In this document: positions 27,380-36,440 of the stretch, in pieces | Numbering within the stretch: the first letter of the stretch is position 1 | How the letters are laid out: each line of letters begins with the position of its first letter | DNA from: Pseudomonas tremae | Lineage (GTDB): Bacteria > Pseudomonadota > Gammaproteobacteria > Pseudomonadales > Pseudomonadaceae | DNA: 64,000 bases | Direction: 5' to 3' | Assembly: GCF_001401155.1 (NCBI RefSeq) | Contig: NZ_LJRO01000313.1 | Span: 1-64,000 of the forward strand | Notes under the pieces: model-generated | What the model was told of the DNA's origin: nothing | What the model saw: only the letters and a program-made list of their open reading frames with translations | The model's database searches: none | Made by a program: the position numbers and the translations under genes

Positions 27380-27838
27380 GTGTCGAGCAAGCTGGAACAG
27401 TTGCAGGACTTGTTGGCCCCGGTGGTCGTGGCCCTTGGCTATCAATGCTGGGGGATCGATTTCAGTTCCCAGGGCAAGCATTCGGTGCTGCGCATTTATA
27501 TCGACAAGGAAGGTGGTGTTCTGGTGGACGACTGCGCAATCGTCAGTCGCCAGATCAGCGGTGTGTTGGACGTAGAAGATCCAATCAGCACCGAATACAC
27601 CCTCGAAGTGTCTTCTCCTGGCATGGAGCGCCCGCTGTTCACTATTGAGCAGTTTGCTTCGTACGCCGGGGAACAAGTGAAAATAAAGCTGCGCTCGCCT
27701 TTCGAAGGTCGGCGCAACTTTCAAGGCCTTCTCCGCGGGGTGGAGGAGCAGGATGTCGTGGTGCAGGTTGAAGACCATGAATTCCTGTTGCCGATCGACT
27801 TGATCGACAAGGCCAACATTATTCCCACGTTTGACTGA
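27380..27838 (+). CDS. rimP: Ribosome maturation factor RimP
   Basis: RimP helps assemble the 30S subunit. The 152-residue product has the family's N-terminal domain (L-R-I-Y-I-D and D-D-C-x-x-V/I-S-R) and the motif Y-T-L-E-V-S-S-P-G-M-E-R-P-L near residues 73-86, followed by an Sm-like C-terminal barrel. The GTG at 27380 is preferred because GAGGGGG lies 6 bases upstream and it yields the usual N-terminus S-S-K-L-E-Q-L; the ATG at 27362 adds residues not typical of the family. First gene of the rimP-nusA-infB operon. Confidence 0.93.
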   Translation: MSSKLEQLQDLLAPVVVALGYQCWGIDFSSQGKHSVLRIYIDKEGGVLVDDCAIVSRQISGVLDVEDPISTEYTLEVSSPGMERPLFTIEQFASYAGEQVKIKLRSPFEGRRNFQGLLRGVEEQDVVVQVEDHEFLLPIDLIDKANIIPTFD

Positions 27839-27897
27839 GACGTGCCGGTTATTGCGGATCCCGCGGATCCAATGGCTTGCGAAAGGCGAGGCGTACG

Positions 27898-29379
27898 ATG
27901 AGCAAAGAAGTACTGCTGGTTGTTGAGTCGGTGTCCAATGAAAAGGGCGTTCCGGCAAGTGTGATTTTTGAAGCGCTGGAGCTGGCTCTGGCCACCGCTA
28001 CCAAAAAACGTTTTGAAGATGAAGTTGAGCTCCGTGTAGAGATCAACCGCCAAACGGGTAACTACGAGACTTTCCGTCGCTGGACAGTTGTCGAGGACGA
28101 AGACCTGGACGATCCGGCTTACGAGCTGGCCGTTGATCAGGCCCAGGCTAAAAGGCCGGGTGCCGTTGCTGGCGAGCTGATCGAAGAAAAGATTGATTCC
28201 ATCGAATTCGGTCGTATCGCGGCGCAGACTGCCAAGCAAGTCATTGTGCAGAAAGTTCGTGAGGCCGAGCGTGCGCAGGTAGTAGATGCCTACCGCGAGC
28301 GTCTGGGTGAAATCATTTCTGGTACTGTTAAGAAGGTCACGCGTGACAATGTCATCGTTGATCTTGGTAACAATGCCGAAGCATTGCTGGCGCGTGAAGA
28401 CATCATCTCCCGGGAGACTTTCCGGGTCGGTGTTCGCGTCCGTGCTCTGCTCAAGGAAATTCGCACTGAAAACCGTGGCCCTCAGCTGATCCTGTCGCGT
28501 ACTGCGCCAGAGATGCTGATCGAGCTTTTCCGCATTGAAGTACCGGAAATTGCCGAAGGTCTCATCGAGGTGATGGCTGCCTCCCGTGACCCGGGTTCGC
28601 GTGCAAAAATCGCTGTTCGCTCCAAGGATAAACGAATCGATCCGCAAGGCGCCTGTATCGGCATGCGCGGTTCGCGAGTTCAGGCTGTCTCCGGCGAGCT
28701 GGGTGGCGAACGTGTGGATATCGTGCTTTGGGACGATAACCCTGCGCAGTTCGTGATCAATGCAATGTCCCCTGCAGAAGTAGCAGCAATCATCGTAGAT
28801 GAAGATGCGCATGCAATGGACATCGCAGTGGGGGCGGACAACCTGGCCCAGGCTATTGGTCGTGGCGGTCAGAACGTGCGTCTGGCCAGTCAGTTGACCG
28901 GCTGGACCCTGAACGTAATGACCGAATCGGACATCCAGGCCAAGCAGCAAGCTGAAACCGGTGACATCCTGCGCAATTTCATCGAAGAGCTCGAAGTCGA
29001 TGAAGAACTGGCACAGGTTCTGGTTGATGAAGGCTTTACCAGCCTGGAAGAGATTGCCTACGTACCGTTGGAAGAAATGCTCAACATCGACGGCTTTGAC
29101 GAAGACATCGTCAACGAGCTTCGCGCTCGTGCCAAGGATCGTTTGTTGACTAAAGCCATCGCTACAGAGGAAAAGCTGGCAGACGCCCATCCGGCCGAAG
29201 ACCTGCTCTCGCTTGAGGGTATGGACAAGGATTTGGCGATGGAACTGGCGGTGCGCGGCGTAATTACCCGCGAAGACCTGGCCGAGCAGTCTATAGACGA
29301 TCTGCTCGACATCGACGGCATTGACGATGATCGTGCCGGCAAGTTGATCATGGCCGCCCGAGCCCATTGGTTCGAGTAA
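27898..29379 (+). CDS. nusA: Transcription termination/antitermination factor NusA
   Basis: NusA binds RNA polymerase and influences pausing, termination and antitermination. The 493-residue product has an N-terminal polymerase-binding domain (about 1-125), an S1 domain with I-S-G-T-V-K-K-V-T-R-D-N-V-I-V-D-L-G (about 130-200), two KH domains including G-A-C-I-G-M-R-G-S-R-V and A-I-G-R-G-G-Q-N-V-R-L-A, and two acidic AR2-type repeats at the C-terminus as in other gammaproteobacteria. ATG 27898 has GCGAGGCG upstream. Confidence 0.96.
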   Translation: MSKEVLLVVESVSNEKGVPASVIFEALELALATATKKRFEDEVELRVEINRQTGNYETFRRWTVVEDEDLDDPAYELAVDQAQAKRPGAVAGELIEEKIDSIEFGRIAAQTAKQVIVQKVREAERAQVVDAYRERLGEIISGTVKKVTRDNVIVDLGNNAEALLAREDIISRETFRVGVRVRALLKEIRTENRGPQLILSRTAPEMLIELFRIEVPEIAEGLIEVMAASRDPGSRAKIAVRSKDKRIDPQGACIGMRGSRVQAVSGELGGERVDIVLWDDNPAQFVINAMSPAEVAAIIVDEDAHAMDIAVGADNLAQAIGRGGQNVRLASQLTGWTLNVMTESDIQAKQQAETGDILRNFIEELEVDEELAQVLVDEGFTSLEEIAYVPLEEMLNIDGFDEDIVNELRARAKDRLLTKAIATEEKLADAHPAEDLLSLEGMDKDLAMELAVRGVITREDLAEQSIDDLLDIDGIDDDRAGKLIMAARAHWFE

Positions 29380-29406
29380 GTAGGCGCGGCCTGAGGAGAG
29401 AAGTGC

Positions 29407-31944
29407 ATGACGCAAGTCACGGTGAAAGAACTGGCCAAAGTGGTCGACACACCGGTAGAGCGCCTGTTACAGCAGATGCGTGAGGCAGGTCTGCCACACA
29501 CCGCCGCCGAGCAAGTTGTGACCGATAACGAAAAACAGGCTTTATTGACGCACTTGAAAAGTGGTCACAAGGCCAAGGTGGAAGAGCCTCGCAAGATTAC
29601 CTTGCAGCGCAAGACCACCAGCACCCTGCGCGTTGCTGGCAGCAAGAGCATCAGCGTTGAAGTGCGCAAGAAAAAAGTATTCGTGCAGCGTAGCCCGGAA
29701 GAGATCGAAGCCGAGCGCAAGCGCGAGATAGACGAACGCCGTGCGGTAGAAAATGCCGCTCGTCAAAAGGCTGAAGAAGAAGCCAAGCGCCGCGCTGAAG
29801 AAGATGCGCGTAGCCAGCCTGCTGGTGCCCAGACTACCGAACAGGCTGCTTCGGCACCTGCTCAGCCTGTCGCTGCTGCCGAGCCGGTGCGTGAAGCACC
29901 GGTGGCCGCTGCTCCGGCACCTGCCAATGCCGCACCTTCAGCCGACGCTCGCAAGCGTGACGAACAGCGTCGCCCTGACAAGCCTCGTGCTGATGACCGC
30001 AATGCCCGTGGCGGCGACGGCGAGCGTAAAAACGCGCCGCATCGCGCTTCGGTAAAAGAGAAGGCTCCCGCCCCTCGCGTTGCTCCTCGTACCACCGACG
30101 AAGAAAGCGACAGCTTCCGTCGTGGTGGTCGCGGCAAAGGCAAGCTGAAGAAGCGTAACGCGCACGGTTTCCAGAGCCCTACCGGCCCTGTTATTCGTGA
30201 CGTTGCCATTGGCGAGACCATCACTGTCGGCGAGTTGTCGGCACAGATGTCGGTCAAGGCTGCTGAAGTCATCAAGTTCATGTTCAAGATGGGCACCCCG
30301 GTGACCATCAACCAGGTACTGGATCAGGAAACTGCCCAGTTGATCGCCGAAGAGCTGGGCCACAAGGTCACGCTGGTCAGCGACAACGCCCTGGAAGATT
30401 CCCTGGCTGAATCGCTGAAGTTCGAAGGCGAGTCGTTCTCTCGTGCGCCGGTTGTGACCGTAATGGGCCACGTCGACCACGGCAAGACCTCGCTGCTCGA
30501 CTACATCCGTCGCGCCAAGGTAGCTGCTGGCGAAGCCGGTGGTATCACTCAGCATATCGGTGCCTACCACGTTGAAACCGAACGCGGCATGGTTACTTTC
30601 CTCGACACCCCTGGTCACGCCGCGTTTACCGCCATGCGTGCTCGTGGTGCCAAGGCTACCGACATCGTCATCCTGGTGGTTGCTGCCGATGACGGCGTGA
30701 TGCCGCAGACCATCGAAGCCGTCCAGCATGCTGTTGCTGCTGGTGTGCCGCTGGTCGTTGCTGTGAACAAGATCGACAAGCCGGGTGCCGACCTCGATCG
30801 CATCCGCAGCGAGTTGTCAGTCCATGGCGTGACCTCCGAAGAGTGGGGCGGTGATACGCCTTTCGTTTCGGTCTCCGCGAAAATGGGTACTGGTGTCGAC
30901 GAACTGCTGGAAGCTGTTCTGCTTCAAGCTGAAGTTCTGGAACTCAAGGCGACTCCTTCGGCTCCTGGCCGTGGTGTTGTTGTCGAGTCCCGTCTTGACA
31001 AGGGCCGTGGCCCGGTCGCTACTGTTCTGGTTCAGGACGGTACTCTGCGTCAGGGCGACATGGTTCTGGTCGGTTCGAACTTTGGTCGCATTCGCGCCAT
31101 GCTTGATGAGAACGGCAAGCCGGTCAAAGAAGCAGGTCCTTCGATTCCGGTCGAAATCCTGGGTCTTGACGGTACTCCGGATGCTGGCGACGAGATGTCG
31201 GTACTGGCTGACGAGAAGAAAGCCCGTGAAGTCGCGTTGTTCCGTCAAGGCAAGTTCCGCGAGGTCAAACTGGCTCGCGCTCATGCCGGCAAGCTGGAAA
31301 ACATCTTCGAGAACATGGGCCAGGCAGAGAAGAAGACGCTTAATATCGTCCTCAAATCTGACGTACGTGGTTCCCTCGAAGCGTTGAACGGCGCCTTGAA
31401 CGGCTTGGGTAACGACGAAGTGCAAGTGCGCGTGGTCGGTGGCGGTGTCGGTGGTATCACCGAGAGCGACGCCAACCTGGCACTGGCCTCCAACGCTGTA
31501 CTGTTCGGCTTCAACGTGCGTGCCGATGCTGGCGCCCGCAAGATCGTCGAGCAGGAAGGTCTGGATATGCGTTACTACAACGTGATCTACGACATCATCG
31601 AAGACGTCAAGAAAGCCCTTACCGGTATGCTTGGCAGCGACGTTCGGGAGAACATCCTGGGCATCGCCGAAGTCCGCGATGTGTTCCGTTCGCCGAAATT
31701 CGGCGCGATCGCAGGCTGTATGGTTCTCGAAGGCACTGTCTACCGTAACCGTCCGATCCGTGTACTGCGTGAAGACATCGTTATCTTCGAAGGCGAGCTG
31801 GAATCCCTGCGCCGCTTCAAGGACGACGCTGCCGAAGTACGTGCCGGCATGGAATGCGGTATCGGCGTCAAGAGCTACAACGACGTCAAGGTCGGTGACA
31901 AGATCGAAGTCTTCGAGAAGGTCCAAGTGGCTCGCAGCCTCTAA
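29407..31944 (+). CDS. infB: Translation initiation factor IF-2
   Basis: IF-2 is the GTPase that places fMet-tRNA on the 30S subunit and promotes subunit joining. The 845-residue product has an N-terminal IF2_N domain, a long charged Arg/Ala/Glu-rich linker (about residues 90-260), a second IF2_N-like region, and the GTPase domain with G-H-V-D-H-G-K-T at 354-361, D-T-P-G-H-A-A-F and N-K-I-D-K-P, followed by domains II-IV. The initiator tRNA gene lies upstream in the same cluster. A perfect 34-base palindrome follows the gene. Confidence 0.97.
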   Translation: MTQVTVKELAKVVDTPVERLLQQMREAGLPHTAAEQVVTDNEKQALLTHLKSGHKAKVEEPRKITLQRKTTSTLRVAGSKSISVEVRKKKVFVQRSPEEIEAERKREIDERRAVENAARQKAEEEAKRRAEEDARSQPAGAQTTEQAASAPAQPVAAAEPVREAPVAAAPAPANAAPSADARKRDEQRRPDKPRADDRNARGGDGERKNAPHRASVKEKAPAPRVAPRTTDEESDSFRRGGRGKGKLKKRNAHGFQSPTGPVIRDVAIGETITVGELSAQMSVKAAEVIKFMFKMGTPVTINQVLDQETAQLIAEELGHKVTLVSDNALEDSLAESLKFEGESFSRAPVVTVMGHVDHGKTSLLDYIRRAKVAAGEAGGITQHIGAYHVETERGMVTFLDTPGHAAFTAMRARGAKATDIVILVVAADDGVMPQTIEAVQHAVAAGVPLVVAVNKIDKPGADLDRIRSELSVHGVTSEEWGGDTPFVSVSAKMGTGVDELLEAVLLQAEVLELKATPSAPGRGVVVESRLDKGRGPVATVLVQDGTLRQGDMVLVGSNFGRIRAMLDENGKPVKEAGPSIPVEILGLDGTPDAGDEMSVLADEKKAREVALFRQGKFREVKLARAHAGKLENIFENMGQAEKKTLNIVLKSDVRGSLEALNGALNGLGNDEVQVRVVGGGVGGITESDANLALASNAVLFGFNVRADAGARKIVEQEGLDMRYYNVIYDIIEDVKKALTGMLGSDVRENILGIAEVRDVFRSPKFGAIAGCMVLEGTVYRNRPIRVLREDIVIFEGELESLRRFKDDAAEVRAGMECGIGVKSYNDVKVGDKIEVFEKVQVARSL

Positions 31945-32016
31945 ATCGCGAGCCTCGGGAGCCACGTTGGAAGCGTCGCATGCAAATGCCCTGTTTCCTG
32001 CGTGGGCTCTAAACGC

Positions 32017-32050
32017 AACGCCCGGTCTGACAATTGTCAGACCGGGCGTT
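32017..32050. repeat. Perfect 34-base palindrome between infB and rbfA
   Basis: The sequence from AACGCCCGG to CCGGGCGTT reads identically on both strands, with centre CAATTG. The transcript would form a very stable hairpin of about 14-15 pairs. Only weak T tracts follow, so it may be a leaky terminator, a processing site or a 3'-end stabiliser rather than a full stop for the operon. Confidence 0.7.
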
Positions 32051-32103
32051 TGCCGCTTTCAGACGGTCAGGGTTTGGTCCCGGATCAGTAACAGGTAACA
32101 AAC

Positions 32104-32520
32104 ATGGCAAAAGAATACAGCCGTACCCAACGTATCGGTGATCAGATGCAGCGCGAACTGGCGCAGCTGATTCGTCGCGAAATCAAGGACCCACGTGTGG
32201 GTCTGGTCACTATCACCGCCGTAGACGTCAGCCGTGATGTCGGTCATGCAAAGATTTTCATGACTGTCATGGGGCAGGACAATGCCGAAGATATCGCGCA
32301 GACCATCAAGGTGCTCAACTCTGCAGCAGGTTTCCTGCGCATGCAGCTGGCCCGTGAAATGAAGTTGCGCAGCGTGCCTCAACTGCATTTCCACTATGAC
32401 GAAAGCGTCGTACGTGGTGCGCACCTCTCGGCCCTGATCGAGCGCGCAGTGGCAGAAGACGGCCAGCATCAGGAAGGCCCTGCTTCGCCAGACGCAAAAC
32501 CTGAAAGTACCGGGGAATAA
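32104..32520 (+). CDS. rbfA: Ribosome-binding factor A
   Basis: RbfA is a KH-fold 30S maturation factor needed for growth in the cold. The 138-residue product starts with the family pattern R-T-Q-R-I-G-D-Q-M-Q-R-E-L-A-Q-L-I and continues with K-D-P-R-V-G-L-V-T-I-T-A-V-D-V-S-R-D, L-N-S-A-A-G-F-L-R and L-R-S-V-P-Q-L-H-F-H-Y-D. The C-terminal 25 residues are a disordered tail. It is followed by truB three bases later. Confidence 0.95.
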   Translation: MAKEYSRTQRIGDQMQRELAQLIRREIKDPRVGLVTITAVDVSRDVGHAKIFMTVMGQDNAEDIAQTIKVLNSAAGFLRMQLAREMKLRSVPQLHFHYDESVVRGAHLSALIERAVAEDGQHQEGPASPDAKPESTGE

Positions 32521-32523
32521 GCG

Positions 32524-33441
32524 GTGGCTCAGGTCAAGCGTATACGTCGCAATGTCAGCGGGATCATCCTGCTCGACAAGCCGCTGGGCTTCACTTCCAA
32601 CGCCGCTCTGCAAAAGGTCCGCTGGCTGCTCAATGCCGAGAAAGCCGGGCACACGGGCAGTCTTGATCCTCTGGCAACCGGCGTCCTGCCGTTATGCTTT
32701 GGCGAGGCTACCAAGTTCTCTCAGTACTTGCTCGATTCGGACAAGTCCTACGAGACCCTGGCGCAACTCGGTAAGACCACTAACACGGCCGACGCCGAGG
32801 GTGAGGTTTTGCTGACCCGTCCGGTGACCGTTGGTCGCGACGATATTGAAGCGGTTCTTCCGCATTTTCGCGGGCAAATCAGCCAGATACCTCCCATGTA
32901 CTCAGCCCTCAAGCGTGACGGGCAGCCACTTTACAAGCTGGCGCGTGCAGGGGAAGTAGTGGAGCGCGAGCCTCGTTCTGTTACTATTGCGCGCCTGGAA
33001 TTACTTGATTGCGAAGGCGAGACAGCCCGTTTTTCGGTGGACTGCAGTAAAGGCACCTATATCCGTACGCTGGTCGAGGATATTGGTGAGAAGCTTGGTT
33101 GTGGTGCTTACGTCGCAGAGCTGCGCCGTACCCAGGCCGGGCCTTTCTCGCTGGCACAAACAGTTACCCTGGAAGAGCTGGAGCAAGTGCATGCCGACGG
33201 CGGCAATGAAGCGGTAGACCGCTTTTTGATGCCTTCGGACAGTGGCTTGCTGGACTGGCCGCTGCTGAAGTTTTCCGAGCACAGTTCGTTTTACTGGCTG
33301 CATGGTCAGCCAGTACGCGCCCCGGACGCGCCGCAATTCGGCATGGTACGGGTGCAGGATCACGAAGGTCGCTTCATCGGTATCGGTGAAGTCAGCGAAG
33401 ACGGGCGCATTGCGCCGCGTCGATTGATTCGGTCAGAGTGA
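32524..33441 (+). CDS. truB: tRNA pseudouridine(55) synthase TruB
   Basis: TruB makes pseudouridine 55 in the T-arm of tRNA and acts as a tRNA chaperone. The 305-residue product has the catalytic Asp48 in A-G-H-T-G-S-L-D-P-L-A-T-G, the K-S-Y-E element, and a C-terminal PUA-like extension. The start is GTG at 32524, three bases after the rbfA stop, with GGGGAATAAGC as its ribosome binding site. A GTG start in this position is common in pseudomonads. Confidence 0.95.
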   Translation: MAQVKRIRRNVSGIILLDKPLGFTSNAALQKVRWLLNAEKAGHTGSLDPLATGVLPLCFGEATKFSQYLLDSDKSYETLAQLGKTTNTADAEGEVLLTRPVTVGRDDIEAVLPHFRGQISQIPPMYSALKRDGQPLYKLARAGEVVEREPRSVTIARLELLDCEGETARFSVDCSKGTYIRTLVEDIGEKLGCGAYVAELRRTQAGPFSLAQTVTLEELEQVHADGGNEAVDRFLMPSDSGLLDWPLLKFSEHSSFYWLHGQPVRAPDAPQFGMVRVQDHEGRFIGIGEVSEDGRIAPRRLIRSE

Positions 33442-33599
33442 CCGAAACCAGTCCATTGGCAGGCTAGCCTGCGAGTGGGGTGGAACGAGGATGGCTGTCA
33501 ACAGGCACGGTCATATCTCATTTTTTAATACGGGGTTTTGTCCCCGGCCTGTTGGAAACGTTTCTCCGGAAGCGCTTCCCTGAAATAAGGATTGCCCAC

Positions 33600-33869
33600 A
33601 TGGCACTCAGCGTTGAAGAAAAAGCTCAGATCGTAACCGACTACCAGCAAGCTGTTGGTGATACAGGTTCGCCAGAAGTGCAGGTTGCACTGCTGACCGC
33701 CAACATCAACAAACTGCAAGGCCACTTCAAGGCCAACGGTAAGGACCACCACTCGCGTCGTGGCCTGATCCGTATGGTAAACCAGCGTCGCAAGCTGCTG
33801 GATTACCTGAAAGGTAAGGACGTTAGCCGTTACAGCGCCCTGATCGGTCGTCTGGGTCTGCGTCGCTAA
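33600..33869 (+). CDS. rpsO: 30S ribosomal protein S15
   Basis: S15 binds 16S rRNA early in 30S assembly. The 89-residue product is full length, with T-G-S-P-E-V-Q-V-A-L-L-T, H-x-K-D-H-H-S-R-R-G-L-I-R-M-V-N-Q-R-R-K-L-L-D-Y-L and a C-terminal Y-S-A-L-I-G-R-L-G-L-R-R. The start at 33600 gives the normal N-terminus A-L-S-V-E-E-K. The 158-base leader holds a small CGGGG-TTTTGT-CCCCG hairpin at about 33530; in E. coli S15 represses its own translation by binding its leader, and a similar control is possible here. Confidence 0.97.
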   Translation: MALSVEEKAQIVTDYQQAVGDTGSPEVQVALLTANINKLQGHFKANGKDHHSRRGLIRMVNQRRKLLDYLKGKDVSRYSALIGRLGLRR

Positions 33870-33956
33870 TAACGACGTTGCTAGAGGTTGGTTGTCTGTC
33901 ATGATCCATCGGGCTTGCCCGGGGGTGATGGCAGGCTCCCAGCCTCAAGTTTTATC

Positions 33957-33992
33957 TGGGCTGTGGAAGGGGCCGATTCCCCACGCTGCCCA
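33957..33992 (+). other. Hairpin in the rpsO-pnp leader, candidate RNase III processing site
   Basis: TGGGC and GCCCA arms, extended by a GGGG/CCCC stack across an internal loop, form a long imperfect stem about 50 bases before pnp. In E. coli the pnp leader hairpin is cut by RNase III and then triggers PNPase autocontrol. The location and shape fit that model, but processing is not proven here. Confidence 0.45.
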
Positions 33993-34044
33993 AGAATTCG
34001 CAAGAAACCAGTTCCCCAAGAGCCACAAAGAAAGGTAGGAAACC

Positions 34045-36150
34045 GTGAACCCGGTAATCAAAAAGTTTCAGTTCGGTCAATCGACCGTAACCCTCGAGAC
34101 AGGCCGTATCGCCCGTCAAGCCTCTGGCGCAGTATTGGTCACCGTTGACGACGACGTCAGCGTACTTGTGACTGTGGTCGGCGCCAAACATGCTGACGCT
34201 GGCAAAGGCTTCTTCCCTCTGTCCGTGCACTACCAGGAAAAAACCTACGCTGCCGGCAAGATTCCCGGCGGTTTCTTCAAGCGTGAAGGCCGTCCTTCCG
34301 AGAAAGAAACCCTGACCTCGCGTCTGATCGACCGTCCGATCCGTCCGCTGTTTCCAGAAGGCTTCATGAACGAAGTGCAGGTTGTCTGCACCGTCGTCTC
34401 CACCAGCAAGAAAATCGATCCGGACATCGCTGCGATGATCGGTACGTCTGCTGCTCTGGCCATCTCCGGTATTCCGTTCGACGGTCCGGTCGGTGCTGCG
34501 CGCGTTGCTTTCCACGAAAGCACCGGCTACCTGTTGAACCCGACCTACGAGCAGTTGCAGGCTTCGAGCCTGGACATGGTTGTGGCCGGTACTTCCGAAG
34601 CCGTTCTGATGGTTGAATCGGAAGCCAAAGAGCTGACCGAAGACCAGATGCTGGGCGCTGTGCTGTTCGCCCACGACGAGTTCCAGGTGGTCATCAACGC
34701 CATCAAGGAACTGGCTGCCGAAGCCGCCAAGCCTACATGGGACTGGCAGCCTAAGCCTGAAGCGACCGCACTGCTGGGCGCTATCCGTGCCGAGTTTGGC
34801 GACGCGATCTCCCAGGCTTACACCATCACCGTCAAGGCCGACCGCTATGCGCGTCTGGGCGAGCTGAAAGATCAGGTCGTTGCCAAGCTGGCTGTTGAAG
34901 AAGGCAGCCCGTCTGCCAGCGAAGTCAAAGCGGCTTTCGGTGAAATCGAATACCGCACCGTTCGCGAAAACATCGTCAACGGCAAGCCGCGTATCGACGG
35001 CCGTGACACCCGCACCGTACGTCCTCTGAACATCGAAGTCGGCGTTCTGCCCAAGACTCACGGTTCGGCACTGTTCACCCGCGGCGAAACTCAGGCGCTG
35101 GTTGTTGCCACTTTGGGTACTGCCCGTGACGCACAGTTGCTCGACACCCTTGAAGGCGAGAAAAAAGACCCCTTCATGCTGCACTACAACTTCCCTCCGT
35201 TCTCGGTGGGCGAGTGTGGTCGCATGGGCGGTGCTGGCCGTCGCGAGATCGGTCACGGTCGTCTGGCTCGTCGCAGCGTACAGGCCATGCTGCCGGGCGC
35301 TGATGTGTTCCCGTACACCATCCGTGTTGTGTCGGAAATCACCGAGTCCAACGGTTCCAGCTCCATGGCTTCGGTCTGCGGTGCATCCCTGGCACTGATG
35401 GACGCTGGTGTTCCGATGAAAGCGCCGGTTGCCGGTATCGCCATGGGCCTGGTCAAGGAAGGCGAGAAGTTCGCCATTCTGACCGACATCCTGGGTGACG
35501 AAGATCACTTGGGCGACATGGACTTCAAGGTAGCCGGTACCTCCAAAGGTGTTACCGCGCTGCAGATGGACATCAAGATCAAGGGCATCACCGAAGAAAT
35601 CATGGAGATCGCTCTGGGCCAGGCCCTGGAAGCTCGCCTGAATATCCTCGGTCAGATGAACCAGATCATCGGTCAGTCGCGTAACGAGCTGTCGGCCAAT
35701 GCTCCGACCATGATCGCGATGAAAATCGACACCGACAAGATCCGTGACGTGATCGGCAAGGGTGGCGCAACCATCCGTGCAATCTGTGAAGAGACCAAGG
35801 CTTCGATCGACATCGAAGACGACGGCTCGATCAAGATCTTCGGCGAATCCAAGGAAGCGGCTGAGGCTGCACGTCAGCGCGTTCTGGGTATCACCGCAGA
35901 AGCAGAGATCGGCAAGATCTACCTCGGCAAGGTTGAGCGCATCGTCGACTTCGGCGCATTCGTCAACATTCTGCCTGGCAAGGACGGTCTGGTTCACATC
36001 TCCATGTTGAGCGACGCTCGCGTAGAGAAAGTGACCGACATCCTGAAAGAGGGTGAAGAAGTCGAAGTACTGGTACTGGACGTGGATAACCGCGGCCGTA
36101 TCAAGCTGTCGATCAAAGACGTAGCCGCAGCGAAAGCGTCGGGCGTCTGA
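34045..36150 (+). CDS. pnp: Polyribonucleotide nucleotidyltransferase (PNPase)
   Basis: PNPase is a phosphorolytic 3'-5' exoribonuclease of the RNA degradosome. The 701-residue product has two RNase PH-like domains, the second with active-site-type A-L-G-Q-A-L-E-A-R and G-G-A-G-R-R-E-I-G-H-G, then a KH domain with V-I-G-K-G-G-A-T-I-R and an S1 domain with G-K-V-E-R-I-V-D-F-G-A-F-V. The start is GTG at 34045 with AAAGGTAGG upstream. A leader hairpin and the rpsO gene precede it, as in enterobacteria. Confidence 0.97.
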   Translation: MNPVIKKFQFGQSTVTLETGRIARQASGAVLVTVDDDVSVLVTVVGAKHADAGKGFFPLSVHYQEKTYAAGKIPGGFFKREGRPSEKETLTSRLIDRPIRPLFPEGFMNEVQVVCTVVSTSKKIDPDIAAMIGTSAALAISGIPFDGPVGAARVAFHESTGYLLNPTYEQLQASSLDMVVAGTSEAVLMVESEAKELTEDQMLGAVLFAHDEFQVVINAIKELAAEAAKPTWDWQPKPEATALLGAIRAEFGDAISQAYTITVKADRYARLGELKDQVVAKLAVEEGSPSASEVKAAFGEIEYRTVRENIVNGKPRIDGRDTRTVRPLNIEVGVLPKTHGSALFTRGETQALVVATLGTARDAQLLDTLEGEKKDPFMLHYNFPPFSVGECGRMGGAGRREIGHGRLARRSVQAMLPGADVFPYTIRVVSEITESNGSSSMASVCGASLALMDAGVPMKAPVAGIAMGLVKEGEKFAILTDILGDEDHLGDMDFKVAGTSKGVTALQMDIKIKGITEEIMEIALGQALEARLNILGQMNQIIGQSRNELSANAPTMIAMKIDTDKIRDVIGKGGATIRAICEETKASIDIEDDGSIKIFGESKEAAEAARQRVLGITAEAEIGKIYLGKVERIVDFGAFVNILPGKDGLVHISMLSDARVEKVTDILKEGEEVEVLVLDVDNRGRIKLSIKDVAAAKASGV

Positions 36151-36171
36151 TTGATTTAAGCCGCTTGTGAA

Positions 36172-36197
36172 AAAGGACTCTTCGGAGTCCTTTTTTT
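36172..36197 (+). terminator. Intrinsic terminator of pnp
   Basis: AAAGGACTC and GAGTCCTTT arms around a TTCG tetraloop are followed by a run of T. A textbook terminator, 21 bases beyond the pnp stop, ending the rimP-to-pnp cluster. Confidence 0.92.
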
Positions 36198-36360
36198 ATG
36201 TGCGCAATTAGGGGGTTACAGCGCCGTCGCGCAAAAAGCCATCTTTGAAACATGCATCTTGCAAGGATTAAAGCTGGTTAACGGGCAATCTGCACGATTA
36301 CGCAAACTAACTAAAAATATAACTATATGATTTATATGGATTTTTCGTCGAGCTCGTATC

Positions 36361-36375
36361 TGGCACAGCGCTTGC
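36361..36375 (+). promoter_or_regulatory. Sigma-54-type promoter of the BON-domain gene
   Basis: TGGCACAGCGCTTGC carries GG and GC dinucleotides ten bases apart, the -24/-12 pattern of RpoN (TGGCAC-N5-TTGC). It lies 65 bases upstream of the ATG of the BON protein, in an AT-rich intergenic region with no competing gene. RpoN control would need an enhancer-binding activator, which is not identified here. Confidence 0.65.
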
Positions 36376-36440
36376 GATATAACCAGTAACCCTGCAGCCA
36401 CTCACCTGGCGCAGTTTTTGAGAAAAACAGGAGTTATCGT

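Noticed and set aside
27721..29415. 564-residue antisense ORF opposite nusA
   Set aside because: Complement of nusA; no start signal and no protein-like composition.
33952..35997. 681-residue antisense ORF opposite pnp
   Set aside because: Complement of pnp, same reasoning.
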